Source: Flavobacterium sp. JAS (lineage in GTDB: Bacteria > Bacteroidota > Bacteroidia > Flavobacteriales > Flavobacteriaceae). Taken from it: 64,000 bases of DNA. The notes under the pieces are model-generated. The model made no database searches, was not told the origin of the DNA, and saw only the letters and a list, made by a program, of their open reading frames with translations. The stretch spans positions 1 through 64,000 of the forward strand of contig NZ_JAJMOX010000010.1 in assembly GCF_020991455.1 (NCBI RefSeq), in the 5' to 3' direction. The translations under genes were made by a program, and so were the position numbers. Positions 8,414-16,604 of this stretch are shown in pieces. Positions within the stretch are counted from its first letter, which is position 1. Every line of letters starts with the position of its first letter.

Positions 8414-9454
8414 TTGAGCCTAAAAAAAATAATTACAATAACAGCTGTTGCCATAATTTCAGCTTTAATGGTTTACGGATTTGTTTTAATTAGCAAAATC
8501 TTCAGCGCCAATACTAAATTCGAAGAAAAAGAATTGTACGTATATGTTCCAACCGGAGCCGATTATACCGATGTTAAAAAGATATTAGAACCTTACATCA
8601 AGAATTTCGACAATTTTGAGATGGTTGCCAACAAAAGAAGCTATCCTGAAAATGTAAAATCTGGTCGTTTCTTGCTTAAAAAAGATATGAATAATATCGA
8701 TTTGGTACGTGCAATGCGTTCAAATGTTCCAGTAAAATTAGCTTTTAACAATCAGGAGCGTTTAGAGAACTTTGCCGGAAGAGTTGGTTCAGAGATCGAA
8801 GCAGATAGTTTATCATTGATGAAAGCCATTAAAGATTCAACTTTCTTAAAAGAAAATGGTTTCAATGAAGACAATGTTTTTGCGATGTTTATCCCAAATA
8901 CTTATGAGATTTATTGGAATACTTCTGCAGAGAAATTCCGTGATAAAATGATCAAAGAATATCATAATTTCTGGACTCCGGAAAGAATTGAAAAAGCTAA
9001 AAAGCAAGGTTTAACACCAGTTCAGGTTACAATTTTGGCTTCTATTGTTCATAAAGAATCTGTAAAGAAAGACGAAAGACCTCGTATCGCAGGAGTTTAT
9101 TTAAATCGTTTACGTTTAGAAATGCCATTACAAGCAGATCCAACGGTTATCTATGCTTTAAAATTAAAAGACAACAATTTTGATCAGGTTATTAAAAGAG
9201 TTTTTTATAACGATTTGATTATGAAATCTCCATATAACACTTACGTGAATGTTGGACTTCCTCCGGGACCAATTGCAATGCCGGATATTACAGCTCTGGA
9301 AGCAGTTTTAAATCCTGAAAAAAACGATTATATTTATTTCTGTGCTAGCGTTGAGCGTTTCGGTTATCATGAATTCGCTTCTACTTTAGCAGAACATAAT
9401 GTAAATGCAAAGAAATATTCGGACTGGATTGCTAGTCAAGGTGTAACGAGATAG
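8414..9454 (+). CDS. mltG: Endolytic murein transglycosylase MltG
   Basis: Membrane-anchored lytic transglycosylase that cuts nascent glycan strands and helps set chain length. The likely start is TTG at 8414 (no in-frame ATG before the membrane anchor), giving 346 residues. One N-terminal transmembrane helix spans about residues 5-28, then a LysM-like region and the YceG fold. Catalytic Glu215 lies in the family signature VHKESVKKDERPRIAGVYLNR, and the downstream LQADPTVIYAL and SPYNTYVNVGLPPGPI motifs are intact. It starts 10 bases after the GNAT stop. Confidence 0.94.
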   Translation: MSLKKIITITAVAIISALMVYGFVLISKIFSANTKFEEKELYVYVPTGADYTDVKKILEPYIKNFDNFEMVANKRSYPENVKSGRFLLKKDMNNIDLVRAMRSNVPVKLAFNNQERLENFAGRVGSEIEADSLSLMKAIKDSTFLKENGFNEDNVFAMFIPNTYEIYWNTSAEKFRDKMIKEYHNFWTPERIEKAKKQGLTPVQVTILASIVHKESVKKDERPRIAGVYLNRLRLEMPLQADPTVIYALKLKDNNFDQVIKRVFYNDLIMKSPYNTYVNVGLPPGPIAMPDITALEAVLNPEKNDYIYFCASVERFGYHEFASTLAEHNVNAKKYSDWIASQGVTR

Positions 9455-9477
9455 TTTTAATTGTCTTAAATATATAT

Positions 9478-9507
9478 AAACCGAAGTTTAAAAGCTTCGG
9501 TTTTTTT
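9478..9507 (+). terminator. Terminator of dapF-GNAT-mltG operon
   Basis: AAACCGAAG pairs with CTTCGGTTT around TTTAAAAG and is followed by TTTT, 23 bases after the mltG stop. Confidence 0.85.
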
Positions 9508-9965
9508 ATGGATTTTAATTAGTAATCTTCATTTGAAAATATAATGTCTCAGAAGATTAAAATGTGATAATGAATTTGTAAACTTTTTATCTTTAGGACT
9601 GTTTTTTGGAATTATATTTAAAAACATGATGAAGCTATATTCTCTTTTTAATTTATTCGTAAAAGCTTAAAATTTGAATGACGTAAATTTTACTTTTCTA
9701 TAAATCGTTAAAATTTTGCATTAAAATAATATTTGTTATTCCTAAAAAAACACCAAAAACGTGTAGGTTTTATCTTTCTATTTTAACAAATTTGATAAAA
9801 AAATGATAAAAATGACATTTTTAGAACTTATTTTTTGGCTCTTTTGAAGCAAAATACAAGTCTGGTCTGAACGCTTGAAAACTGCATCAATAAAGGGATT
9901 GGAGCATATATTTGTAATTGCTAAATTATGTAAGTAGTTGATTATTAGTATTGTTTTGTATTTCT
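9508..9965. other. AT-rich gene-free spacer
   Basis: About 450 bases without a convincing gene. It is strongly AT-rich. A minus-strand frame open across its right part has no family features and crosses the next gene's promoter. Nothing else is seen apart from the promoter at the right edge. Confidence 0.5.
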
Positions 9966-9973
9966 TATCTTTG
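9966..9973 (+). promoter_or_regulatory. Candidate -7 element
   Basis: TATCTTTG matches TAnnTTTG 49 bases before the ATG of the lysozyme-like gene. A TTG at 9951-9953 is closer than the usual -33 spacing. Confidence 0.5.
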
Positions 9974-10022
9974 CACCGTAGAAATTTCAAGAGGGTGACA
10001 GCGTTTTGAAGAAAAACAATTT

Positions 10023-10670
10023 ATGATAAAGAAATGGTATTTTTATGCGAGTTTGATCGTTATTATTACATTTTTAAGTTTGGGTTTTAAACCCTTTAAT
10101 CTAGAAACCAAACCTTGGTTTTTAATAGAAAAAACAGATGGATCTGAATACTTATTTCCATCGCTCGAAGAGGATGATTATCCTACTTTACACAAGTTAA
10201 ATGCCCCATTTACAGGAAAACGTCTTATAGGTTTTAAAGAAGCAGTTGCCTTTAAAGAATCACAAGGAAAATACCGATTGGTAAATTCACTTGGTTATAT
10301 GGGAAAATATCAATTTGGGACTCAAGCCCTAAGATCGATTGGAGTTCAAAATAAGAAAGCCTTTTTAAAAGATCCTGCCTTACAAGAAAAAGCATTTATT
10401 GCGTTGTTATCCAAAAACAAATGGATTTTGCGTAATGAAATTGAAAGGTATGAAGGAAAAGTTATCAGTGGTATCGCAATTACCGAATCAGGAATTTTAG
10501 CCGCCGCACATCTTGGAGGCGCTGGTTCAGTTAAGAACTTTTTCAAAAACAAAGGAAACAGACATTTTAGAGATGCTTACGGAACTTCATTGAAGAGTTA
10601 CCTAAGAGCCTTTGGAGGTTATGATCTTTCTTATATTGTAGCAGATAGTAATGCTACGATACACGATTAA
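10023..10670 (+). CDS. Lysozyme-like peptidoglycan transglycosylase
   Basis: A 215-residue protein with an N-terminal membrane helix or uncleaved signal (residues 5-22). Residues 72-190 look like a lysozyme/SLT fold: candidate catalytic Glu79 in AFKESQGKYRLVNSLGYMGKYQFG, then an alpha-helical domain with AAHLGGAGSVKNFF. Proteins of this kind in Flavobacteria are annotated as transglycosylase or peptidoglycan-binding proteins. Cell-wall cleavage is inferred from the Glu-Ser and GxxGxYQFG pattern. It has its own promoter and terminator. Confidence 0.72.
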   Translation: MIKKWYFYASLIVIITFLSLGFKPFNLETKPWFLIEKTDGSEYLFPSLEEDDYPTLHKLNAPFTGKRLIGFKEAVAFKESQGKYRLVNSLGYMGKYQFGTQALRSIGVQNKKAFLKDPALQEKAFIALLSKNKWILRNEIERYEGKVISGIAITESGILAAAHLGGAGSVKNFFKNKGNRHFRDAYGTSLKSYLRAFGGYDLSYIVADSNATIHD

Positions 10671-10687
10671 GTTTCGAAAGAAAACAA

Positions 10688-10714
10688 AAAATCCCGATAA
10701 TTCGGGATTTTTTT
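10688..10714. terminator. Bidirectional terminator
   Basis: AAATCCCGA pairs with TCGGGATTT around a 3-4 base loop, with T run on the plus strand and A run before it. It separates convergent genes. Confidence 0.8.
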
Positions 10715-10724
10715 ATGCTCTTTT

Positions 10725-12866
10725 TTAATCGATTAGAATTTCAAGGATTTTAATAGCTGCTTCGCTAATTTTAGTTCCGGGACCAAAAACGGCTACTGCT
10801 CCGGCATCAAATAGAAATTGATAGTCTTGCGCCGGAATAACACCCCCCACAATAACCATAATATCTTCGCGACCGTGTTTTTTAAGTTCTTCAATAACTT
10901 GAGGGACCAATGTTTTATGTCCTGCGGCCAATGATGAAACACCTAATATATGTACATCATTTTCAACAGCTTGTTTGGCTGCTTCTGCCGGAGTTTGAAA
11001 AAGTGGGCCTATATCTACATCAAAACCTACATCAGCATAACCGGTTGCAACTACTTTTGCGCCACGATCGTGTCCGTCTTGTCCCATTTTTGCAATCATG
11101 ATTCTAGGACGTCTTCCTTCTTGTTTTGCAAAGGCATCTGCTAATTGTTTTGCCTTCTCAAAGTTCTCGTCATTTTTTATTGCTGCACTATACACACCGC
11201 TAAAGGATTTAATTTGCGCTTTAAATCGGCCAAAAATACTTTCCAGAGCATCGCTAATTTCACCTAATGTTGCTCTGTTTCGAGCAGCTTCAACTGCAAT
11301 TTCAAGTAAGTTTCCTTGTCCGGTTTTTGCGCAAAGTATTAATTTTTCCAGTGATTGATTTACTTTTTCAGTATCTCTTTTTGCTTTTATCTGTTCAAGT
11401 TGCTCTAATTGTTGCTTACGAACCATTTGATTGTCAACATCCAAAATATGCAACGGATCTTCTTTTTCTAATCTAAATTGGTTTACACCCACAATAATGT
11501 CCTGTCCGCTATCAATTCGGGCTTGTTTTCTTGCGGCAGCTTCTTCAATTCTTAATTTAGGAATTCCGGCTTCAATAGCTTTGGTCATTCCGCCTAGCTC
11601 TTCTACTTCTTCGATCAGTTTCCAGGTACTTTTTAGAATTTCATTCGTCAGACTTTCAACATAATAACTTCCTCCCCAAGGATCAACGGTTTTGGTGATT
11701 TTAGTTTCTTCTTGTAGAAAGATTTGTGTATTACGTGCAATTCTTGCCGAAAAATCTGTTGGTAGCGCAATAGCTTCGTCAAGTGCGTTGGTATGTAAAG
11801 ATTGAGTTCCTCCAAAAGCTGCGGCAGTTGCTTCAATACAAGTTCTTGCCACATTATTGAACGGATCCTGTTCTGTTAAACTCCAGCCACTAGTTTGGCA
11901 ATGTGTTCTTAAAGCTAACGATTTGTCACTTTTAGGATTGAATTGTTGTACTAATTTTGCCCAAATCATTCGACCGGCACGCATTTTAGCGATTTCCATA
12001 AAATGATTCATTCCAATTGCCCAAAAGAAAGAGAGGCGAGGAGCAAACTCATCAATTGTCATTCCCGTAGAAAGTCCGGTTCTGATATATTCTAAACCAT
12101 CTGCCAAAGTATAAGCTAATTCAATATCGGCGGTTGCTCCGGCTTCCTGCATGTGATATCCTGAAATCGAGATAGAATTGAATTTTGGCATTTTCTTGCT
12201 CGTAAATTCAAAAATATCTGCAATGATTTTCATCGAAGGAGTTGGCGGATAGATATACGTATTACGAACCATAAACTCTTTTAGAATGTCATTTTGGATT
12301 GTTCCTGAGAGTTTTCCAATCGCAACACCTTGTTCTTCGGCTGCAACAATATAAAACGCCATAATAGGTAAAACTGCACCGTTCATGGTCATTGAAACTG
12401 ACATTTCATCCAAAGGAATCTGATCAAACAATACTTTCATGTCTTCAACAGAATCTATTGCTACTCCGGCTTTACCAACATCTCCAACAACTCTTTCATG
12501 ATCCGAGTCGTAACCGCGATGCGTTGGCAAATCAAAAGCAATGGAAAGTCCTTTTTGTCCGGCAGCTAAATTTCTTCTGTAAAATGCATTACTTTCTTCT
12601 GCGGTCGAAAATCCTGCATATTGGCGAATTGTCCACGGACGCCTTACGTACATTGTGGCATAAGGTCCGCGTAAGTTTGGTGCAAATCCGGCTCCAAACT
12701 CAAGAAACTCCAAATCCTCAATATCTTTTTCAGAATAAGTTTCTTTTAATTCAATTCCTTCTGCTGTGAAAAAGTTTTGAGTCGAACGTTCAGAGTTATT
12801 CATCAGCTCTTCTGACGTTTCACTTTTTACTTCTAACTTTATATGTTTAAGGTCTTTTCTTATCAT
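10725..12866 (-). CDS. mutB: Methylmalonyl-CoA mutase, large subunit
   Basis: Adenosylcobalamin-dependent mutase interconverting methylmalonyl-CoA and succinyl-CoA in propionate metabolism. The 713-residue protein has an N-terminal TIM-barrel substrate domain (about 65-560; AGFSTAEESNAFYRRN, FDLPTHRGYDSDH, RTHCQTSGWSLTEQDP) and a C-terminal cobalamin domain. The DxHxxG motif is intact in GQDGHDRGAKV with axial His599, followed by GVSSLAAGH and VGGVIP. It lies 46 bases downstream of mutA in the same direction. MeaB, the matching GTPase, is encoded at 61.5 kb. Confidence 0.97.
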   Translation of the reverse strand: MIRKDLKHIKLEVKSETSEELMNNSERSTQNFFTAEGIELKETYSEKDIEDLEFLEFGAGFAPNLRGPYATMYVRRPWTIRQYAGFSTAEESNAFYRRNLAAGQKGLSIAFDLPTHRGYDSDHERVVGDVGKAGVAIDSVEDMKVLFDQIPLDEMSVSMTMNGAVLPIMAFYIVAAEEQGVAIGKLSGTIQNDILKEFMVRNTYIYPPTPSMKIIADIFEFTSKKMPKFNSISISGYHMQEAGATADIELAYTLADGLEYIRTGLSTGMTIDEFAPRLSFFWAIGMNHFMEIAKMRAGRMIWAKLVQQFNPKSDKSLALRTHCQTSGWSLTEQDPFNNVARTCIEATAAAFGGTQSLHTNALDEAIALPTDFSARIARNTQIFLQEETKITKTVDPWGGSYYVESLTNEILKSTWKLIEEVEELGGMTKAIEAGIPKLRIEEAAARKQARIDSGQDIIVGVNQFRLEKEDPLHILDVDNQMVRKQQLEQLEQIKAKRDTEKVNQSLEKLILCAKTGQGNLLEIAVEAARNRATLGEISDALESIFGRFKAQIKSFSGVYSAAIKNDENFEKAKQLADAFAKQEGRRPRIMIAKMGQDGHDRGAKVVATGYADVGFDVDIGPLFQTPAEAAKQAVENDVHILGVSSLAAGHKTLVPQVIEELKKHGREDIMVIVGGVIPAQDYQFLFDAGAVAVFGPGTKISEAAIKILEILID

Positions 12867-12912
12867 GGAAATACTCTTTTTGAGTAGGTTTATTAATTAC
12901 TTTAAAAAAGGG

Positions 12913-14277
12913 CTATTCAAGTTCTAAACGCTCTTGTTCCAGTTTTTCGGCTAATCTTTTCTCGATTATTGGTGTAATTAATGTTTTTCTTGGTTTGATT
13001 TTTACAAAAGGAAACAATTCTAAATCGTGTTTCATTTTGTCATCTTTGTTCGGATATTTATTCGTTCCCAATAAAACTTCTTTTTTGGAATCGAATAGTT
13101 CCTGTTCTTTTGTGGCACTTTCCTGAATTTTCTTTTTGATGGTTCCATCATTCAAAAGTTTCAGAAATCCGCCATTGGCTTCAATATCTTTAAAAAGAGT
13201 TAAACTTTTTTCGGCCAATTGCATGGTCAGACTTTCAATATAATAACTTCCGTCAGCCGGATTGTTTACTTTATCAAAATAGCTTTCGTGTTTTAAAACC
13301 AATAATTGATTTCGCGCAATTCGATCACCAAATTCATTGTCTTTATGGTATAAAGCATCATAAGGTAAATTGGCAACTGCATCTGCACCACCTAAAATAG
13401 CCGACATACATTCGGTTGTGGTACGAAGCATATTTACATTGTAATCGTAAATTGTTTTATTGCGTTTAGTTGGCGTTACCAAAAAGTGACATTCTAAATC
13501 GGGATTATATTCCGAAGCTATTAATTTAAAAAGCATTCGTAACGCACGAAGTTTTGCAATTTCAAAGAAATAATTAGTTCCAACTGAAATTTGAAAAACA
13601 ATTGGTTTTGTAATAATTGGTAAACGATTCAAATATTCGTTTGCATGCGCTAAACTATAGGCAATTTGTTGTGTAATATTGGCACCTGAATTTTGGTACA
13701 AACCTAAATCTATACTTAAAAGAGAAAGATTTGTAGTTGCTTTTGAAATGTTTTCAATCGTTTCAAAATTATTTTTGTCTGATGTTGGAAACCAATTTCC
13801 TTCTCTGGCAAAATGGCCAATTGGATCAATATTACAATAAAAAACAGCCTTTTTCTGAATCGAAATGGTGTCTAATATTTTTACGAAATCGATTGAAATA
13901 AAATTCAAATTAAAGTAAACGATTCTGTTTTCTAAAGGAAGAGTTTCTAATAATTTTTGAATATCTATTTTTTCGTTTTCAATAGTAAAACGTAAACTTT
14001 CTGCACCTCTTTCAATAGTGTTTATAGCTCTTTGAACCGACTTTTCGATATCGTATACAAAGATGTTTTGACAAATTTTGAAATTTGAAGCGTTGGTTTT
14101 TACTGGTGCCGATTTTGAAAATTCGTCTGTATGATAAAAAGGTTTTACCTGAATATCTTCTGGAGAGTTCCAGATTACGGTTTCGTTATAATCAGCGCCA
14201 TCTAATTCAAACTGAATTTTTTGTTTCCATTGTTTGGATGAAATCGGATTAAAATCGTCGAATAGGGTAGTGGCCAT
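12913..14277 (-). CDS. mutA: Methylmalonyl-CoA mutase, small subunit
   Basis: The 454-residue partner of MutB. It keeps the barrel fold (VFQISVGTNYFFEIAKLRALRMLFK, RTTTECMSAILGGADAVANLPYDA, PADGSYYIESLT) but has no C-terminal DxHxxG cobalamin domain, as expected for the non-catalytic small subunit of heterodimeric mutases. It starts 17 bases after the DivIC-like gene and precedes mutB by 46 bases, so the three are probably one transcript. At 454 residues it is shorter than typical MutA (about 600), as in other Bacteroidetes. Confidence 0.92.
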   Translation of the reverse strand: MATTLFDDFNPISSKQWKQKIQFELDGADYNETVIWNSPEDIQVKPFYHTDEFSKSAPVKTNASNFKICQNIFVYDIEKSVQRAINTIERGAESLRFTIENEKIDIQKLLETLPLENRIVYFNLNFISIDFVKILDTISIQKKAVFYCNIDPIGHFAREGNWFPTSDKNNFETIENISKATTNLSLLSIDLGLYQNSGANITQQIAYSLAHANEYLNRLPIITKPIVFQISVGTNYFFEIAKLRALRMLFKLIASEYNPDLECHFLVTPTKRNKTIYDYNVNMLRTTTECMSAILGGADAVANLPYDALYHKDNEFGDRIARNQLLVLKHESYFDKVNNPADGSYYIESLTMQLAEKSLTLFKDIEANGGFLKLLNDGTIKKKIQESATKEQELFDSKKEVLLGTNKYPNKDDKMKHDLELFPFVKIKPRKTLITPIIEKRLAEKLEQERLELE

Positions 14278-14294
14278 TGGGTGCTTTTTTCTGA

Positions 14295-14630
14295 TTATTC
14301 TTTAGTATCTTGAATGGTGTCTCCTTCAAATTGGATAATGTAAATATCTTCGCTATCTTTTTTCATAAAGTACTTTTCGCGAGCATATTTTTCTATTTGT
14401 TCAGGATTTTTAAGTTGTTTGATCTGTTCCTGATCTTTTTTTATTTCGTCCTGATAATATTTTTTATTGTCTTGTAATTCCTCGATTTGATTGTCTAAAA
14501 AACGATGATCAAAATACGAGTAATTGTCTAAAAATAACATCCATACTACGAAAAAGAGCAGTACCCAAACATATTTGTTGCTTAGGAGTTTAAACCATCT
14601 TTTGTCTTTATATGGATTTTTCATTTTCAT
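14295..14630 (-). CDS. DivIC/FtsB-like septum formation protein
   Basis: A 111-residue bitopic membrane protein with a basic N-terminus, one transmembrane helix (about 18-36, KYVWVLLFFVVWMLFL) and a periplasmic coiled coil rich in Gln, Glu and Lys (about 42-85). The tail segment PEQIEKYAREKYFMKKDSEDIYII is typical of the FtsB/DivIC family, whose members form the divisome FtsQLB (DivIB-FtsL-DivIC) complex. It lies between udk and mutA; the metabolic neighbours say nothing about its role. Confidence 0.86.
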   Translation of the reverse strand: MKMKNPYKDKRWFKLLSNKYVWVLLFFVVWMLFLDNYSYFDHRFLDNQIEELQDNKKYYQDEIKKDQEQIKQLKNPEQIEKYAREKYFMKKDSEDIYIIQFEGDTIQDTKE

Positions 14631-14670
14631 TTTTTATTTAACCGATTACTTCTTATAATTTCGATTGGTG

Positions 14671-14752
14671 TTCTAGCCCCGATGGAGCCGTTATCCTTTT
14701 TATGGCTTTTTTCGGCCATAAAAAGATAAAGGCGAGAGCGGGAAATAGCTCC
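14671..14752. repeat. Long imperfect hairpin with AGCCCCGAT / GCGGGA ends
   Basis: In the udk-divIC spacer an 11-bp perfect stem CTTTTTATGGC / GCCATAAAAAG is enclosed by weaker outer pairing between a CTAGCCCCGATGGAGCC end and a GAGAGCGGGAAATAGCTCC end. The hairpin has no U tract. I recall elements with these ends in other Flavobacterium intergenic regions, and a half copy (CTAGCCCTGATAGCAATG) is present here at 48409-48426. Confidence 0.6.
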
Positions 14753-14783
14753 TAATTTCTATGCAATAAATTTACAATAAAAA

Positions 14784-15392
14784 TTATGAAATTCGTTGAT
14801 TAATTACGGCGCGAACTACATCAATTGCTACGGTATTATATTTGTCGTTAGGGATGATAATGTCTGCAAAAGCTTTTGATGGCTCGATAAATTGCTCGTG
14901 CATAGGTTTTAAAGTGTTTTGATAACGTGTTAAAACCTCGTCGATATCACGTCCGCGTTCTGAAATATCTCTTTTTAAACGGCGAATTAATCTTTCGTCA
15001 GAATCTGCGTGAACGTAAATTTTGATGTCACAAAGATCACGTAGCTCTGGATTTGTCAAAATTAAGATTCCTTCAACAATCATAACTTTCCTTGGGTGTG
15101 TTGCCACTGTATCGTCTGTTCTGTTGTGTTTTATGAAAGAATATACGGGCTGATCGATGGTTTCGCCCTCTTTTAATGCTTTTAGGTGTTTTACCAATAG
15201 TTCAAAATCGATTGCACGCGGGTGATCAAAATTGATTAATGCTCTTTCGTCAAATGACAAATTGGTCGTTTCTTTATAGTACGAATCCTGAGAAATTACA
15301 CCCACTTCAGTGTCTGGTAATTCGTTCATGATTTGGTGTACTACTGTCGTTTTTCCACTTCCTGTTCCTCCTGCAAGTCCAATAATGAGCAT
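14784..15392 (-). CDS. udk: Uridine kinase
   Basis: Pyrimidine salvage kinase phosphorylating uridine and cytidine with ATP or GTP. I start it at ATG 15392 (MLIIGLAGGTGSGKTTV, 202 residues) because the P-loop GGTGSGKT then falls at residues 8-15 as in the family; an in-frame codon 30 bases upstream adds unrelated residues next to a -7 box. Other signatures: SQDSYYK, NFDHPRAIDFELL, PVYSF, VEGILIL, and the lid RRLKRDISERGR. It may head the transcript through divIC, mutA and mutB, though a 150-base spacer with a hairpin intervenes. Confidence 0.94.
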   Translation of the reverse strand: MLIIGLAGGTGSGKTTVVHQIMNELPDTEVGVISQDSYYKETTNLSFDERALINFDHPRAIDFELLVKHLKALKEGETIDQPVYSFIKHNRTDDTVATHPRKVMIVEGILILTNPELRDLCDIKIYVHADSDERLIRRLKRDISERGRDIDEVLTRYQNTLKPMHEQFIEPSKAFADIIIPNDKYNTVAIDVVRAVINQRIS

Positions 15393-15419
15393 AAAATTTG
15401 ATGTTATATATTTGTTTGG

Positions 15420-15427
15420 CAAAAATA
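15420..15427 (-). promoter_or_regulatory. Candidate -7 element of udk
   Basis: The minus strand reads TATTTTTG (TAnnTTTG), 27 bases upstream of ATG 15392. No clear -33 TTG. Confidence 0.4.
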
Positions 15428-15466
15428 ATAATTTAAGTGAATTGTCTAGACATATTATTTATTTAA

Positions 15467-15550
15467 ACCATATAAGTGATATAAGTAAATTTAAGCAAAC
15501 AGATATTCAAACAATTTATTACTTCATTGAACTTATATTACTTATATGGT
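15467..15550. repeat. 20-bp inverted repeat with 44-base loop
   Basis: ACCATATAAGTGATATAAGT (15467-15486) is the reverse complement of 15531-15550 except for one base. It lies between the SDR and udk genes. Similar ATATAAG-palindromes are, from memory, frequent in Flavobacterium spacers. Confidence 0.65.
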
Positions 15551-15563
15551 GAAAAATACAAAA

Positions 15564-15591
15564 AAATCCCGACAGCGAACTATCGGGATTT
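15564..15591 (-). terminator. Terminator of the SDR gene
   Basis: AAATCCCGA and TCGGGATTT pair across about 10 bases, and the minus strand ends in a run of T, 55 bases past the SDR stop. Confidence 0.8.
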
Positions 15592-15645
15592 GGTGCAATC
15601 AGTATAGTTTTAATAAAATATTCTGAATTTAGTAAGCACTTGTAA

Positions 15646-16527
15646 TTATTTATTCTTTTTTGCTTTTATCATCATTTCAAGCTGATCCCAAAGTTCTTCC
15701 GGAATTGCTTCAAGTAAATTAAATTGTCCGGCACCTTTCAACCATTCACCACCATCAATAGTGATAACATCTCCATTTACATAAGCTGAAAAATCAGAAA
15801 CCAAATAAGCCGCTAAATTGGCTAATTCCTGGTGATCACCGACACGTTTTAAAGGCACTTTTTTGGCCATATCAAATTTTTCGGCAAGATCTCCCGGTAA
15901 CAATCTGTCCCAAGCTCCTTTTGTTGGGAATGGTCCCGGCGCAATTGCGTTAGAACGAATTCCGTATTTTGCCCATTCTACAGCTAAGCTGCGTGTCATT
16001 GCCAGAACTCCGGCTTTTGCAGTTGCACTAGGCACTACATACGCAGATCCTGTCCAGGCATAAGTTGTCACGATATTTAAGATCGTTGCTGATGTTTGTT
16101 TGGTATCGATCCAGTGTTTTCCAAAAGCAAGCGTACAGTTTTTAGAACCTTTTAATACGATATCTATAACAGTATCAAATGCATTTGCAGATAAACGTTC
16201 TGTTGGAGAAATGAAATTTCCTGCAGCATTGTTCAAAAGAACATCAACTTTTCCGAAAGTTTTTAAAACTTCCTGAAGCATATTTTCTACTTCTTCATAA
16301 TGACGAACGTCACATTGAAGGGGTAAACATTTTCCGCCAGTTTCAGCTTCAAGCTCTGTAGCGGTATTTTTAAGTTTTTCTAAATCTCTTGAAGTAATTG
16401 CTACCTGAGCTCCTAATTCTAAGAAATATTTGGTCATAGCTTTTCCTAAACCACTTCCGCCACCTGTAACAACAATGACCTTACCTTTTAAAGCGTCATC
16501 TCTTAACATTTTATCTGTATAGCTCAT
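15646..16527 (-). CDS. SDR oxidoreductase, 2,4-dienoyl-CoA reductase type
   Basis: NADPH-dependent short-chain reductase of 293 residues. The cofactor motif TGGGSGLGKA is at about residues 21-30 and NNAAGNF follows at about 95. Instead of the usual YxxxK it has SATAKAGV, with Lys retained; this pattern and the segments LSANAFDTVIDIVLKGS and GDVITIDGGEWL fit the mitochondrial/peroxisomal-like 2,4-dienoyl-CoA reductase group, which helps beta-oxidation of unsaturated acyl-CoAs. An alternative is another enoyl/ketoacyl reductase. Single gene with its own terminator. Confidence 0.83.
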   Translation of the reverse strand: MSYTDKMLRDDALKGKVIVVTGGGSGLGKAMTKYFLELGAQVAITSRDLEKLKNTATELEAETGGKCLPLQCDVRHYEEVENMLQEVLKTFGKVDVLLNNAAGNFISPTERLSANAFDTVIDIVLKGSKNCTLAFGKHWIDTKQTSATILNIVTTYAWTGSAYVVPSATAKAGVLAMTRSLAVEWAKYGIRSNAIAPGPFPTKGAWDRLLPGDLAEKFDMAKKVPLKRVGDHQELANLAAYLVSDFSAYVNGDVITIDGGEWLKGAGQFNLLEAIPEELWDQLEMMIKAKKNK

Positions 16528-16604
16528 ATTTTTTTCTTTTTATTACAATATTAAATAAATAAATAGGATGCACGCATAATAATGTTATAAAATTTTAATA
16601 AACT

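Noticed and set aside
9778..9990. 70-codon minus-strand frame in the gene-free spacer
   Set aside because: No family pattern, crosses the -7 element of the next gene, composition is like the surrounding AT-rich DNA.
15310..15552. 80-codon plus-strand frame over the udk start and inverted repeat
   Set aside because: Overlaps conserved P-loop codons of udk and a repeat; no family match.
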